64,000 bases of DNA from Paenibacillus psychroresistens. Its GTDB lineage: Bacteria > Bacillota > Bacilli > Paenibacillales > NBRC-103111. The notes beneath the pieces are model-generated. The model worked only from the letters and a program-made list of their open reading frames with translations, was not told where the DNA came from and made no database searches. Below, one piece after another: positions 52,322-61,022 of this stretch. The stretch covers positions 6,957,501-7,021,500 of the forward strand of contig NZ_CP034235.1 of NCBI RefSeq assembly GCF_009728935.1, read 5' to 3'. Every line of letters begins with the position of its first letter. Within the stretch, counting starts at the first letter, position 1. Made by a program: the position numbers and the translations under genes.

Positions 52322-52807
52322 TTACTTCTGCTCTAAACGAAGTCTATCTAGCTGATAATCCTCAATGAAATCGATATTTCTTTTATTTTTAATATAGTTA
52401 ATTATTTGCTGATTGATATTTGGGATTAATAAAATGGAGTTCAACTCTTCAAGAGGTATCCATTTGACATCTGATTGATTAAGATCTGGATTCTGAGGTA
52501 ATTGTGGTTTGGAATTATTCTTCAATGAACATTCGAAAATGAGGTGCAATGAGTGTTTCTCAATGGGGTTATAGTCGCCAGATTGTTTATGCGGAGCAAG
52601 CTCATAAATTAGTGCCAGCGGTCCAACCTCAACTTCTGCTGTGGTTTCTTCAAATACTTCTCTGGCAACCCCCTCTAATATTGTTTCACCAAGCTCTAGT
52701 CCCCCACCCGGCAAATTATAATGAATACCATTATCATCATATTCAACCAAGAGTATAGAATTATTTTCTACTATTAATCCTGTACATCTTATTCTAACAT
52801 GCGTCAA
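52322..52807 (-). CDS. Nudix hydrolase
   Basis: The 161-residue protein has the Nudix box GLELGETILEGVAREVFEET (about 36-55), with conserved Glu residues for Mg2+ binding. Members hydrolyse nucleoside diphosphates linked to other moieties; the substrate is unknown. The start is TTG at 52807 (THVRIRCTGLIVE), 5 nt after AGAGGTG; a TTG at 52822 lies before that site. A truncated lipoprotein-like frame lies just upstream. Confidence 0.88.
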   Translation of the reverse strand: MTHVRIRCTGLIVENNSILLVEYDDNGIHYNLPGGGLELGETILEGVAREVFEETTAEVEVGPLALIYELAPHKQSGDYNPIEKHSLHLIFECSLKNNSKPQLPQNPDLNQSDVKWIPLEELNSILLIPNINQQIINYIKNKRNIDFIEDYQLDRLRLEQK

Positions 52808-52852
52808 GTTTTCACCTCTCAAGGTCAGTCGTTAAATTGGTTTTCGTATCTA

Positions 52853-52948
52853 CTATCTGTTCTCTCCGTTCGACTTAAATGTTATTGGATTCTCTGATTG
52901 GCATCCAACAAGTACAAGCAACAAGCTGCAAATAATGACTCTCTTCAA
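52853..52948 (-). pseudogene. Remnant of a lipoprotein gene
   Basis: From a TTG at 52948, 10 nt after GGAGG, a 31-codon frame reads MKRVIICSLLLVLVGCQSEN..., a perfect lipoprotein signal with lipobox LVGC, then ends at TAG after 15 further residues. Only about 45 nt separate it from the Nudix gene, so the rest of the coding sequence is missing. A very short lipoprotein is the alternative. I see nothing else in 52949-53023. Confidence 0.5.
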
Positions 52949-53023
52949 AATATACTCGCCTCCAAGATAACTCCATCCAACTAAGTATACCTCATTTCTT
53001 CCATTTATTTCTTGGTAGTTATC

Positions 53024-53815
53024 CTAGTTTTTCTCCCGCCATAAAGAAGGACTAATCCCATATTTTTTCTTGAAGAGTCTGCTGAAATAATGAATGCTGC
53101 CGTAGCCGGATAAGCTGGAAATTTCCTGAATGGTTAGCTTGCTTTCTTGCAAATAGCTGACTGCCGCGTTCATTCGCAGCGTATTCAAATACTGAAAAGG
53201 TGTCATGTCATGCACTTCACGGAATAACCGAATTAGATAAGAGGGGTTTAAATGGACTTGGTCGACGAGTGTTTTTAGTGTAACGTCCTCCAAGTAGAAG
53301 GTTTCCATGTACCGCATCAACGTTTCGATAATAGCCTGCTTAAACGAATGCTTTTCGTCTGCAAGCATCTGCTGTGAATTTGGATTAACCATGGTTTGCA
53401 GCAGATGCTTGATTAGGATGATTATTTTATTAATATCATGGCTTGCGATGGTTTCGAAAGCTTTCACAGGGAAAGCTTGTTTTTGCTTGATCAGGCTTCC
53501 TAGCAGCTCAGCCGAATCTATGATTAACCTTACCACAGCTGAGGTCATCTCCAAATTCCCCTGCAAGGCATTCCAAATTCTCGCCTCTGCAATCGCTGGA
53601 AACAAACTCTCTTCTGCTGATTCCAATTCCAAGTAATAATAAGCATATTGCACAGATTTCTGAACCATCCGATGTGGGGTATTTGCCGATAGTATGAACA
53701 AAGCTGGCGCTGAAACCTCGTAAGTTTGATGAAGCCAAGTAAGCTGAACTTTGCCCGTTTGAATGTATAGTAATTCATGATAAGGATGAATACCGCCTGC
53801 TTCGAATTCCTGCAC
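53024..53815 (-). CDS. AraC family regulator
   Basis: The N-terminal cupin-like sensor (GGIHPYHELLYIQTGKVQLTWLHQTYEVSAPALFILSANTPHRM) is followed by an AraC DNA-binding domain (about 165-260): VTLKTLVDQVHLNPSYLIRLFREVHDMTPFQYL and LTIQEISSLSGYGSIHYFSRLFKKKYGISPSLWR. The GTG at 53815 has no ribosome site; a CTG at 53854 lies 7 nt after AGGGGGC and adds RIRNYNYNQSPS, which looks native, so translation may begin there. It is divergent from the sugar isomerase gene at 54041, its probable target. Confidence 0.88.
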   Translation of the reverse strand: MQEFEAGGIHPYHELLYIQTGKVQLTWLHQTYEVSAPALFILSANTPHRMVQKSVQYAYYYLELESAEESLFPAIAEARIWNALQGNLEMTSAVVRLIIDSAELLGSLIKQKQAFPVKAFETIASHDINKIIILIKHLLQTMVNPNSQQMLADEKHSFKQAIIETLMRYMETFYLEDVTLKTLVDQVHLNPSYLIRLFREVHDMTPFQYLNTLRMNAAVSYLQESKLTIQEISSLSGYGSIHYFSRLFKKKYGISPSLWREKN

Positions 53816-53929
53816 AGATGGCGATTGATTATAGTTATAATTTCGGATTCGCAGCTTGCTCGCCCCCTAACGAATTGAAGTAAAGTCAACCTAGTACAAA
53901 TCGATGCTAACATGCGGCGGTTGATTTGG

Positions 53930-53945
53930 TAGAAAGCGCTTTATT
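53930..53945 (+). promoter_or_regulatory. cre-like element upstream of the sugar isomerase gene
   Basis: TAGAAAGCGCTTTAT contains the AAAGCGCTTT palindrome of strong cre sites, but has AG instead of the conserved TG. It lies about 100 nt before the ATG at 54041 and could also affect the divergent AraC gene. Confidence 0.45.
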
Positions 53946-54040
53946 TAAACGCTTATCCTCAATATTCTCTGCAAAGACAGTGGCTCCTGCAAAGCATACA
54001 ATTGAAATGCGAGAACATTTTATAACAGGAGGAATCCATA

Positions 54041-55021
54041 ATGGCACAATATTCAGTGATCTTATCTAATGTAGGTTCGTGTGCGGATCGTTTTCTAACA
54101 ACCGGGTACAGCGCTCCTTTTGATATCAAGCAATTATTCGAGCGGGTCAAGCAAATCCCCCAGGTTACCGGAGTAGAGCTTATTGGGACTTGGCATGTGA
54201 CGGATAAGAATGTTAAGGAAATCAAAAAGTATCTCGATGAGCATCAATTACAGCTAGTTTCGATTATACCTGATCATTTTGGGCAAATGAAGTGGAAATA
54301 CGGCAGCTTCGCAGCCAAGGATCCTGCGATACGTGCTGAAGCCGTCGCTCATACTAAAGAAATGATTGATGCAGGGCTCGAGCTTGGAGGTAATTTGATT
54401 AGTCTTTGGCCTGGCCAGGATGGCTATGATTATCTTTTTCAAGGGGATTATATTCAAGAACGCGATTGGTTTGCTGAAGGGGTTAAAGAGGTATGCGAGT
54501 ATCGGTCCGATGTAAAAATAAGCTTGGAATACAAAATAAAAGAGCCGCGTACCCATAGCTATCTAAGCACGGTCGCGACTTCATTATTAATCGCTCAAGA
54601 GGTGGGCACGAGCAATGTTGGCGTAACGATTGATTTTGGCCATGCCTTGAATGCTTATGAAACCCCTGCTGAATCCGTCGCTTTACTGAAAAAATACGGA
54701 AACAAGCTGTTCCATGTCCATATGAACGATAACTTCCGCCTCTGGGACGATGATATGATTGTCGGCAGCGTCCATACAATTGAAACCTTGGAATTCTTCT
54801 ACTGGCTAAAAAAGACCAACTATGACGGTTGGCTGTCGATTGACCAGTATCCTTACCGTGAAGATAGCTTAGAGGCTGTACGCGAAGGTGTTAATGCCAT
54901 GGAGAATTTCGTTCGACTGGTTGATAATATGAATACGGAGGAAGTCGAAGGAATGATTCGCCGCGGCAAATCGCCTGAGATTACAGCCTATCTGCGCAAG
55001 CTATTGTTGTCTGGAAGTTGA
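54041..55021 (+). CDS. Sugar phosphate isomerase/epimerase family TIM-barrel protein
   Basis: The 326-residue protein is a xylose-isomerase-like TIM barrel with metal-ligand motifs KISLEYKIKEPRTHS (Glu, about 168), VGVTIDFGHALNAYETP (Asp-x-x-His), LFHVHMNDNFRLWDDD (His-x-Asn-Asp) and WLSIDQYPYRED (Asp). The N-terminal VTGVELIGTWHVTDKN is typical. L-rhamnose isomerase/epimerase-type relatives exist, but the substrate is unknown. AGGAGG precedes the ATG. The divergent AraC gene is its likely activator. Confidence 0.87.
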   Translation: MAQYSVILSNVGSCADRFLTTGYSAPFDIKQLFERVKQIPQVTGVELIGTWHVTDKNVKEIKKYLDEHQLQLVSIIPDHFGQMKWKYGSFAAKDPAIRAEAVAHTKEMIDAGLELGGNLISLWPGQDGYDYLFQGDYIQERDWFAEGVKEVCEYRSDVKISLEYKIKEPRTHSYLSTVATSLLIAQEVGTSNVGVTIDFGHALNAYETPAESVALLKKYGNKLFHVHMNDNFRLWDDDMIVGSVHTIETLEFFYWLKKTNYDGWLSIDQYPYREDSLEAVREGVNAMENFVRLVDNMNTEEVEGMIRRGKSPEITAYLRKLLLSGS

Positions 55022-55026
55022 AACGA

Positions 55027-55812
55027 TTAGAATTCGTATTGAACGGTGATCGTTGTAATGATTTTTAATTCACCAGCTGAAATGGATGTAGCTATGCTTT
55101 CTGACGATGCTAGCTTCATCGTGTCCATCATCCCACGGTTAATATTGATCGGCATGGCACTTGCACCACCTTGTACAACATTAATCACACCCTTTAATTC
55201 TTTGCCTGCGTTCTTGGCAATCGCCTTAGCTTTTAAAGCAGCATTGCTCATCGCATTATCTATCGCTTGTATTTCATACTCTTGGCGTTTCTCGGTATCG
55301 AATTGGATCCCATTCATTTGGTTAACTCCTGCTGCTGATAAATCATCAAGAAGTATACCAATTTTGGCAAGATCTCGATAGGTAATCTGAATGGTCTGAT
55401 TAGCTGAATAGCTGGTAATCTTCGGTTCATCATTTTTAGTATAGGTATAGTTAGGCTGAACCTGAAAACCAGAGGTTACGACATCCTTTTTGTCCAATTT
55501 GTAAGTATCGAACAAAACTTTTTGCACGTTAATGAAGCCCTCAGCATTCTTGCTTTGTGCTTCTTTGGCGGTCGCTGCTTTCGTAGACAATCCAATTGAA
55601 AGATAAGCCACATCCGGTGTTACTGATATTTTCCCTTCACCGACCACATTAATCGTGTGGGTTTCAAGGGCCTTGGCATCAGGGGCTTTCATTTCCTCGG
55701 CAGCAAGTACAGGACGAGGTGTTGATAAATACGAAACCGAAAAAACGACAACCAACACTAATAACACGGCCGTAAAACCAACAAAAATTCTACTTTGTAG
55801 ATTAAGCTTCAT
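55027..55812 (-). CDS. SIMPL (DUF541) domain protein, exported
   Basis: The protein of 261 residues starts MKLNLQSRIFVGFTAVLLVLVVVF, a signal anchor, then has the SIMPL domain: THTINVVGEGKISVTPDVAYLSIGLSTKAATAKEAQSKNA, VTSGFQVQPNYTYTKNDEPKITSY and AKAIAKNAGKELKGVINVVQGG. SIMPL proteins form oligomeric shells at the cell surface; their function is little known. AAGGAG is 11 nt before the ATG, and a TTG at 55818 is an alternative start. A long upstream open extension overlaps the response regulator gene and is not coding. Confidence 0.88.
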   Translation of the reverse strand: MKLNLQSRIFVGFTAVLLVLVVVFSVSYLSTPRPVLAAEEMKAPDAKALETHTINVVGEGKISVTPDVAYLSIGLSTKAATAKEAQSKNAEGFINVQKVLFDTYKLDKKDVVTSGFQVQPNYTYTKNDEPKITSYSANQTIQITYRDLAKIGILLDDLSAAGVNQMNGIQFDTEKRQEYEIQAIDNAMSNAALKAKAIAKNAGKELKGVINVVQGGASAMPININRGMMDTMKLASSESIATSISAGELKIITTITVQYEF

Positions 55813-55834
55813 TTCCAAATCATCTCCTTTATTT

Positions 55835-57460
55835 TTACAGACGAGGAGATTCTGGTAAATGTTGCATATAAGAAGTGTGATCGCGATATTCCGAGGGTTT
55901 GAAGCCCGTATACCTCTGAAAGACCTTGGTGAAGTAACGGCGATCGGCGATCCCGATAAGAATTCCGATCTTGGCAATGCTTTTATCACTGGTTATCAGC
56001 ATGGATTTAGCCATTTCCATTCGATGGCGGGTAATGTATTCAACGAAGGTTTCTCCCGCATGCAGCTTGAATAACAAGCTGAAATAACTGCTGCTGATAC
56101 CCAGATAATCGGCTACTTCCTCGATCCCCAGATCTTTGACTAGATGCCGCCGGATATAGTCCTCTGCGGATAACATCAACACCTTGCTAGTCTTCTGACC
56201 TAACATTCGACTCAAGCAATCATCCACCAGCTGATTAACCGCGACAAGTAAATCCTTGGCGCCATAGCTGCTTTCGAGCTTGATCCATATAGCTTCTTCT
56301 TCTAATTTGCCGATGCGATCCATTTCCCGCATCTCACGCAATAGATGCAAGACAAGAAAATGCAAAATGCGTTCCACCTGCTTGAAGGATTGACCCGAAA
56401 TCGCCTGCAGGTTAGCATTGAGCTCGCGCATCCCCTCTTCAACCTTCTGACGATTGCCTTGCTTGAGTCCCGAGACCATAGCTTCAATGGACATCCATAA
56501 GGAATTATTAGGCTTGGAGATCTCAGAGGCATCCGCTGAGACGACTATAATCTGATTAGCGTTAGGTGATAAATTCAAGCTTCTTTGCACCTTCTTATAG
56601 GCATCCGCTAACATGGATAGAGCAAGAGGCTCCAGATATATGCCAACACTTAAATCCAGGTGGACAAATTCACTTACAGCCTGCTGGAGAATCGTTGCCC
56701 AACGCTTGAAAGCTTCTACATCGCTGAAAGGATGTGCCTTGTGCTGTTCGACCAGCACGCACCATTCCCCTTCTCTCATCTGTAGAACAGCGTAATATAA
56801 ACCATATTCATGCAAGGCATATTGCAGCACATTGCGAACAGCAAAATTCCAGAGCTTGCGCTCCTGCTGGTTCCAAATCCGCGACATCAACGAATAGCTG
56901 TCCACATCAATTAAGAATAGAATATAATCCGGATCCTCCAAATCAATTTCTTCACCGGTTAGCAGAAAGTGCGCGTTATCCGATGAAGTATAATCCATTA
57001 GAACATCGAACAACACCTTTTCGTTTGCTAAATGAATGACACTACGCCATTTCTCCGCCTGCCGACTCTTTTGTAATTTGCGTGTGTTTATTTCCAAAGC
57101 CACACATTGAATCTTAGCTTCCAATTCTCCATAATGAATCGGCTTAAGAATATAATCCTTGGCACCATATTGCAGCGCTGACCGTGCATATTCAAAATCC
57201 TGATAGCCGGTTAATATCATAATTTCGCAATCCTGATTCAACTCTCGGACTCGTTGCAGCAGAGTTAAACCATCCATCAACGGCATCCTAATATCGGTGA
57301 GTAGAATGTCCGGACATTCTGCATGAATATACTGCAAGGCTTCCACACCATTCTTCGCCAGCCCAATCACTTCAATGCCCATTTGCTCCCATGGAATAAT
57401 CTCTTTGAGGTTCTTAATAATATTAATCTCATCATCAACCAATAGGGCTTTAAGCTTCAT
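55835..57460 (-). CDS. Response regulator, YesN/AraC type
   Basis: The protein of 541 residues has a receiver domain (1-120, Asp56 in ILLTDIRMPLMDG, Lys in LKPIHYGE), a long middle region with DUF-like signalling character (about 140-430) and an AraC DNA-binding domain (about 435-535: EEVADYLGISSSYFSLLFKLHAGETF and KIGILIGIADRRYFTKVFQRYTGFKPSEYR). The ATG at 57460 is 6 nt after AGGTGA and lies inside the upstream kinase gene (11-nt overlap). It should activate the adjacent ABC importer genes at 59282-62420. Confidence 0.93.
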   Translation of the reverse strand: MKLKALLVDDEINIIKNLKEIIPWEQMGIEVIGLAKNGVEALQYIHAECPDILLTDIRMPLMDGLTLLQRVRELNQDCEIMILTGYQDFEYARSALQYGAKDYILKPIHYGELEAKIQCVALEINTRKLQKSRQAEKWRSVIHLANEKVLFDVLMDYTSSDNAHFLLTGEEIDLEDPDYILFLIDVDSYSLMSRIWNQQERKLWNFAVRNVLQYALHEYGLYYAVLQMREGEWCVLVEQHKAHPFSDVEAFKRWATILQQAVSEFVHLDLSVGIYLEPLALSMLADAYKKVQRSLNLSPNANQIIVVSADASEISKPNNSLWMSIEAMVSGLKQGNRQKVEEGMRELNANLQAISGQSFKQVERILHFLVLHLLREMREMDRIGKLEEEAIWIKLESSYGAKDLLVAVNQLVDDCLSRMLGQKTSKVLMLSAEDYIRRHLVKDLGIEEVADYLGISSSYFSLLFKLHAGETFVEYITRHRMEMAKSMLITSDKSIAKIGILIGIADRRYFTKVFQRYTGFKPSEYRDHTSYMQHLPESPRL

Positions 57461-59267
57461 AATCGTCACCTAGCTTCGTGTTTGGCAATACACATTGTAT
57501 GGTCGTTCCTTGATTTTCTCCGCTGCAAATAAACAGGCCATACTCTTTGCCATAGTGAATTCTTAAGCGGTCTGCAACATTTCGGACACCTAATCCCCGT
57601 TGTTCCACATGCTCCGCCGAATCCGTTTCAGCCATATCCTCAAACATTTTGTACTGAAAACCAGCTAAAATCACGTTGCTCATGCCGATACCATTATCTT
57701 GAACTCGAATCATGAGCCGCTCCCCCTCGATATAAACATGAATTAGAATCAATCCTCTATACTCAATACCTTCAAACCCATGTTGGATACAATTTTCTAC
57801 CAAAGGCTGCAGCGTTAATTTAAGAATACCGCACTCCATTACCTCTTCATCCGCTTCGATCTGGTAATCAAACAGATCTTCAAAGCGATATTTCTGAATC
57901 TCCAGGTAACTGCATAAATGTTCAAATTCCTGCTTGAGCGTGATTTCTTCTTTTCCATGAAAGCTGATGCGCAGAATATTGCCTAAACGATGCACCATCT
58001 GGCTGACCTTAGCCCCCTCGTTGCGAACGGCTAATATATTGATCGACTCTAGCGTATTAAATAAGAAGTGCGGCTTAATTTGGGCTTGAAGCAGCATCAT
58101 TTCCGCTTTATTCTTCCGTGTTTGCTCTAGCTTGACTTCTTCCAGCAGCTCGCCAATTCGGGCAACAAAGCTATTGAAGCCTTTAGACAATACAGCTGTT
58201 TCATCTTTGCCGATCCTGTCGACACGAGTAGTTAGGTCGCCGCGCTCCACTCGCTTCATGGCTTGTGCTACTCTTAGAATGAAGCGGATGATGCTGTTAA
58301 CGAAAGCGAAGTTGAAAATTAAAGCAGAAATCAGGAATAACGCTAAGATTACCCCAACGGATTGAATTACCAAGTTGATCTGCCCAGTGACATATTGCAA
58401 CGGGGTAATCGAGACGATAATCCAGTCCTTAGCTCCTAATTCGCCTAGTTCTGCTTCGTGGCTAGTAATAATGCTTTTGGTATTCTGAAAATGAATCTTT
58501 TGACTGATCTTCGAAGTATTTAATACAAATGGTTCTTCAATATTCTCTAATATATTCGTTCCCTGTAATTCCTCGTTATTGTCAAATAGCACCAACCCAG
58601 CCTTATTGACCAGCATAAACCGAGTCGTTTGCACATTATCTGAGTTATATAAATGAAATATTTTTTCGAGCTCGTTTAAGCGAATTTGCAATAATAAAGT
58701 GCCTATATCCGAGGTATTATAGAAATCCTTGACGATACGAAGCTGATAGAAATAGGCATCTTTGCCGAACAGTTCTGTATGTTCTCCTGGCGCAATCCAA
58801 AGAGGAATACCTTTTAGCTGCTGCACTTCCTTGAAAACGGGATTTAGTCGCAATTGTGCATAGGTAATCAGAGAATTATAGATATTACTAGCTGTGATCG
58901 TCGCTCCACTGTTTGCATATAAGGCTACCGACTGAATGGGCGAATAAGAAAGAAAACTGCGGCGCAGCTTAGCTTCAAAACCATTTTCATAACGTAAATC
59001 GATTTGGCTATCCTCGTATGTATTGAGAACTCGATAGGTTTCCTGAATATCACTATTGAGAATCGCATAATTATCTGAAAAGTAATTAACTTCCTTAAGC
59101 ACATAATAGATATTTTTACTGATTGCTTTAAGTGTTATTTCCGTTTGTTCACCGTATTTGGTTTCAATTAGAGTTTGTGAAGTCGAATAAGTTAACCATC
59201 CAACTCCAAGGAGAGGCAGAATAATTAGCATAACAAAAGCCAAGAGGATTTTCTTGTTTAAGCCCAA
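57450..59267 (-). CDS. Sensor histidine kinase, YesM family
   Basis: This 605-residue membrane kinase has an N-terminal transmembrane segment (8-28), an extracytoplasmic sensor to about 280, a second transmembrane segment (about 285-310), HAMP, His400 in QAQIKPHFLFNTLES, then PLVENCIQHGFEG, DNGIGM and GLGVRNVADRLRIHYG. It forms an operon with the YesN-type regulator downstream and follows the ABC permease genes with a 14-nt gap, so it probably senses the transported sugar, perhaps through the binding protein. Confidence 0.93.
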   Translation of the reverse strand: MGLNKKILLAFVMLIILPLLGVGWLTYSTSQTLIETKYGEQTEITLKAISKNIYYVLKEVNYFSDNYAILNSDIQETYRVLNTYEDSQIDLRYENGFEAKLRRSFLSYSPIQSVALYANSGATITASNIYNSLITYAQLRLNPVFKEVQQLKGIPLWIAPGEHTELFGKDAYFYQLRIVKDFYNTSDIGTLLLQIRLNELEKIFHLYNSDNVQTTRFMLVNKAGLVLFDNNEELQGTNILENIEEPFVLNTSKISQKIHFQNTKSIITSHEAELGELGAKDWIIVSITPLQYVTGQINLVIQSVGVILALFLISALIFNFAFVNSIIRFILRVAQAMKRVERGDLTTRVDRIGKDETAVLSKGFNSFVARIGELLEEVKLEQTRKNKAEMMLLQAQIKPHFLFNTLESINILAVRNEGAKVSQMVHRLGNILRISFHGKEEITLKQEFEHLCSYLEIQKYRFEDLFDYQIEADEEVMECGILKLTLQPLVENCIQHGFEGIEYRGLILIHVYIEGERLMIRVQDNGIGMSNVILAGFQYKMFEDMAETDSAEHVEQRGLGVRNVADRLRIHYGKEYGLFICSGENQGTTIQCVLPNTKLGDDYEA

Positions 59268-59281
59268 CTCGCCGTCCCCCT

Positions 59282-60109
59282 CTACCCTTTTATACTGCCT
59301 GACGTAACACCTTCAATAATTTGCTTCTGCAAAAATATAAAAATCAGAATCACTGGAATAACACTAACCATAACCGAAGCGCACAAAGCACCGTAGTTCA
59401 TATTGAATTTATCGGAAAATGAAACAATCGCCACTGGGAGTGTTCGTAGAAGCTGATTAGATAGAAACAAGCTTGCCATAATGTACTCGTTCCAATTGGA
59501 GAGGAAATTCAGAATAAATACGGTAACCAAGGTTGGTAGAGTCAATGGAATAATAATTCTGCCTAGGAGACCGTAAGCAGACAATCCATCCATAATACCC
59601 GCTTCTTCCAGCTCTGTCGGAATCGACTTTAGAAATGCTGCTATGACAAAGACTGTTAACGGGATTCCAAAGGAGCTATACGGCAAAATCAAGGCTAAAT
59701 GTGAATTGTAAAGCCCTAAATCCTTCACCATTATATAGAGTGGGATTAATAAGGAAGCTGGCGGAATTAATAGAGCTAACAATAGAATACCATAAACAAT
59801 CTTACTGAATAATGGAAATTTCATACGGGTGAGTGCGTAAGCAATTGTCACAGCCAGCAAAATGGAAAGTGCCGTCGCGATAGTTGCAACTGATAGACTG
59901 TTCCAGAAATAACGGCCTATAAGATTGTTGGATAAAGCATCGATGTAGTTTTGAATAATCAATGGTTTAGGCAATCCCCAAGGATGCAGGATGATGTTTG
60001 AATTTATCTTAAAAGATGCTGTTAGGATGAAAAATAAAGGATAAATCACAACGATCACATAAGTCATTAGGATAATATGAGGAATGCATTTAGGAAACAA
60101 TCTGCCCAT
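59282..60109 (-). CDS. Carbohydrate ABC transporter permease, MalG type
   Basis: The 275-residue permease has six transmembrane segments and EAA loop ELEEAGIMDGLSAYGLLGRIIIPLTLPTLV (about 172-200). YVIVVIYPLFFILTASFK at the start and IIEGVTSGSIKG at the end are typical of CUT1 permeases. It starts 2 nt after the stop of the partner permease, so the pair is coupled. No ATPase is present, which suggests a shared MsmK-type ATPase. Confidence 0.94.
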   Translation of the reverse strand: MGRLFPKCIPHIILMTYVIVVIYPLFFILTASFKINSNIILHPWGLPKPLIIQNYIDALSNNLIGRYFWNSLSVATIATALSILLAVTIAYALTRMKFPLFSKIVYGILLLALLIPPASLLIPLYIMVKDLGLYNSHLALILPYSSFGIPLTVFVIAAFLKSIPTELEEAGIMDGLSAYGLLGRIIIPLTLPTLVTVFILNFLSNWNEYIMASLFLSNQLLRTLPVAIVSFSDKFNMNYGALCASVMVSVIPVILIFIFLQKQIIEGVTSGSIKG

Positions 60110-60111
60110 AC

Positions 60112-60993
60112 CTACATTTCCTCCTTTGTTTGCCGTGAAATCAAATGAAAGATTAAGGAGAGTAACGCAGTAAAGAAAAATATAAGGATTGCAATCGTAT
60201 TCGCATAACCAAAATCAGCACCTCGGTAGGCTTGTTTATACATATAGGTTCCCATAACCTCGGTTGTACCAAATGGTCCACCATTCGTCATGATTAGGAC
60301 GATATCCAGTGCTTTCATAGCTCCTGTAATCGAGAGGAGCATAATAACCACAATGACGGGACGAATCAATGGAATCGTGATTAGCCAAGCTTTACGTAAT
60401 CCAGCGGCACCATCGATGGTTGCTGCTTCTAAGATTTTTTTAGGTACAGCAAATATAGCGGCCAGCAGCAGAACAATATAGAATCCCGTCCACTGCCATG
60501 CATTGGTCAATATGATCGCCCAAAAAGCCGTATGTTCATTGCCTAACCAGACTGTTTTTAAGGAATCCAAGTTTAGAGAATGAAGAATCTGATTGAACAA
60601 CCCAGCATCGGGCTGATAAACGAATTGCCAAATGATCGCGACTGCTGCTGTCGAAAGAATACTTGGAAGAAACACAGCAACCTTGTAGAAATTCAATCCT
60701 CGTTTAACGCCACTCACTAGAAGAGCAAGAGAAATGATAATCGGGATCTGAACAAATAAAGAGAACAGCACAAAATATAGGTTATTTTTCAGCGCAATCC
60801 AAAACTTAGGGTCATCAAACGCTCTCACAAAATTGTCTATTCCATTAAAGGTAGCTTCATTAATCCCATTCCAGCTTGTCACGGAGTATCTTAGAGAGCT
60901 GAATAACGGCGCAAGATAAAAGATAATGTATAAAGCCAAGGCAGGCACAACAAACAAAACATAGGCCCGCGGATTTCGCAATACTCTGTTCAT
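60112..60993 (-). CDS. Carbohydrate ABC transporter permease, MalF type
   Basis: The 293-residue permease has six transmembrane segments; the EAA loop is KILEAATIDGAAGLRKAWLITIPLIRPVIV (about 190-220), and NGGPFGTTEVMGTYMYKQAY is typical of MalF/UgpA-like subunits. It pairs with the downstream permease and takes substrate from the lipoprotein encoded upstream. Unlike the paralogue at 28135 it has no propeller domain. Confidence 0.94.
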   Translation of the reverse strand: MNRVLRNPRAYVLFVVPALALYIIFYLAPLFSSLRYSVTSWNGINEATFNGIDNFVRAFDDPKFWIALKNNLYFVLFSLFVQIPIIISLALLVSGVKRGLNFYKVAVFLPSILSTAAVAIIWQFVYQPDAGLFNQILHSLNLDSLKTVWLGNEHTAFWAIILTNAWQWTGFYIVLLLAAIFAVPKKILEAATIDGAAGLRKAWLITIPLIRPVIVVIMLLSITGAMKALDIVLIMTNGGPFGTTEVMGTYMYKQAYRGADFGYANTIAILIFFFTALLSLIFHLISRQTKEEM

Positions 60994-61022
60994 ACTTGCT
61001 CCTACCTTCTATGATGTAAAAA

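Noticed and set aside
55813..55989. N-terminal extension of the SIMPL gene
   Set aside because: The added residues are not signal-like and overlap the response regulator coding region; AAGGAG and a clean signal anchor mark the start at 55812.
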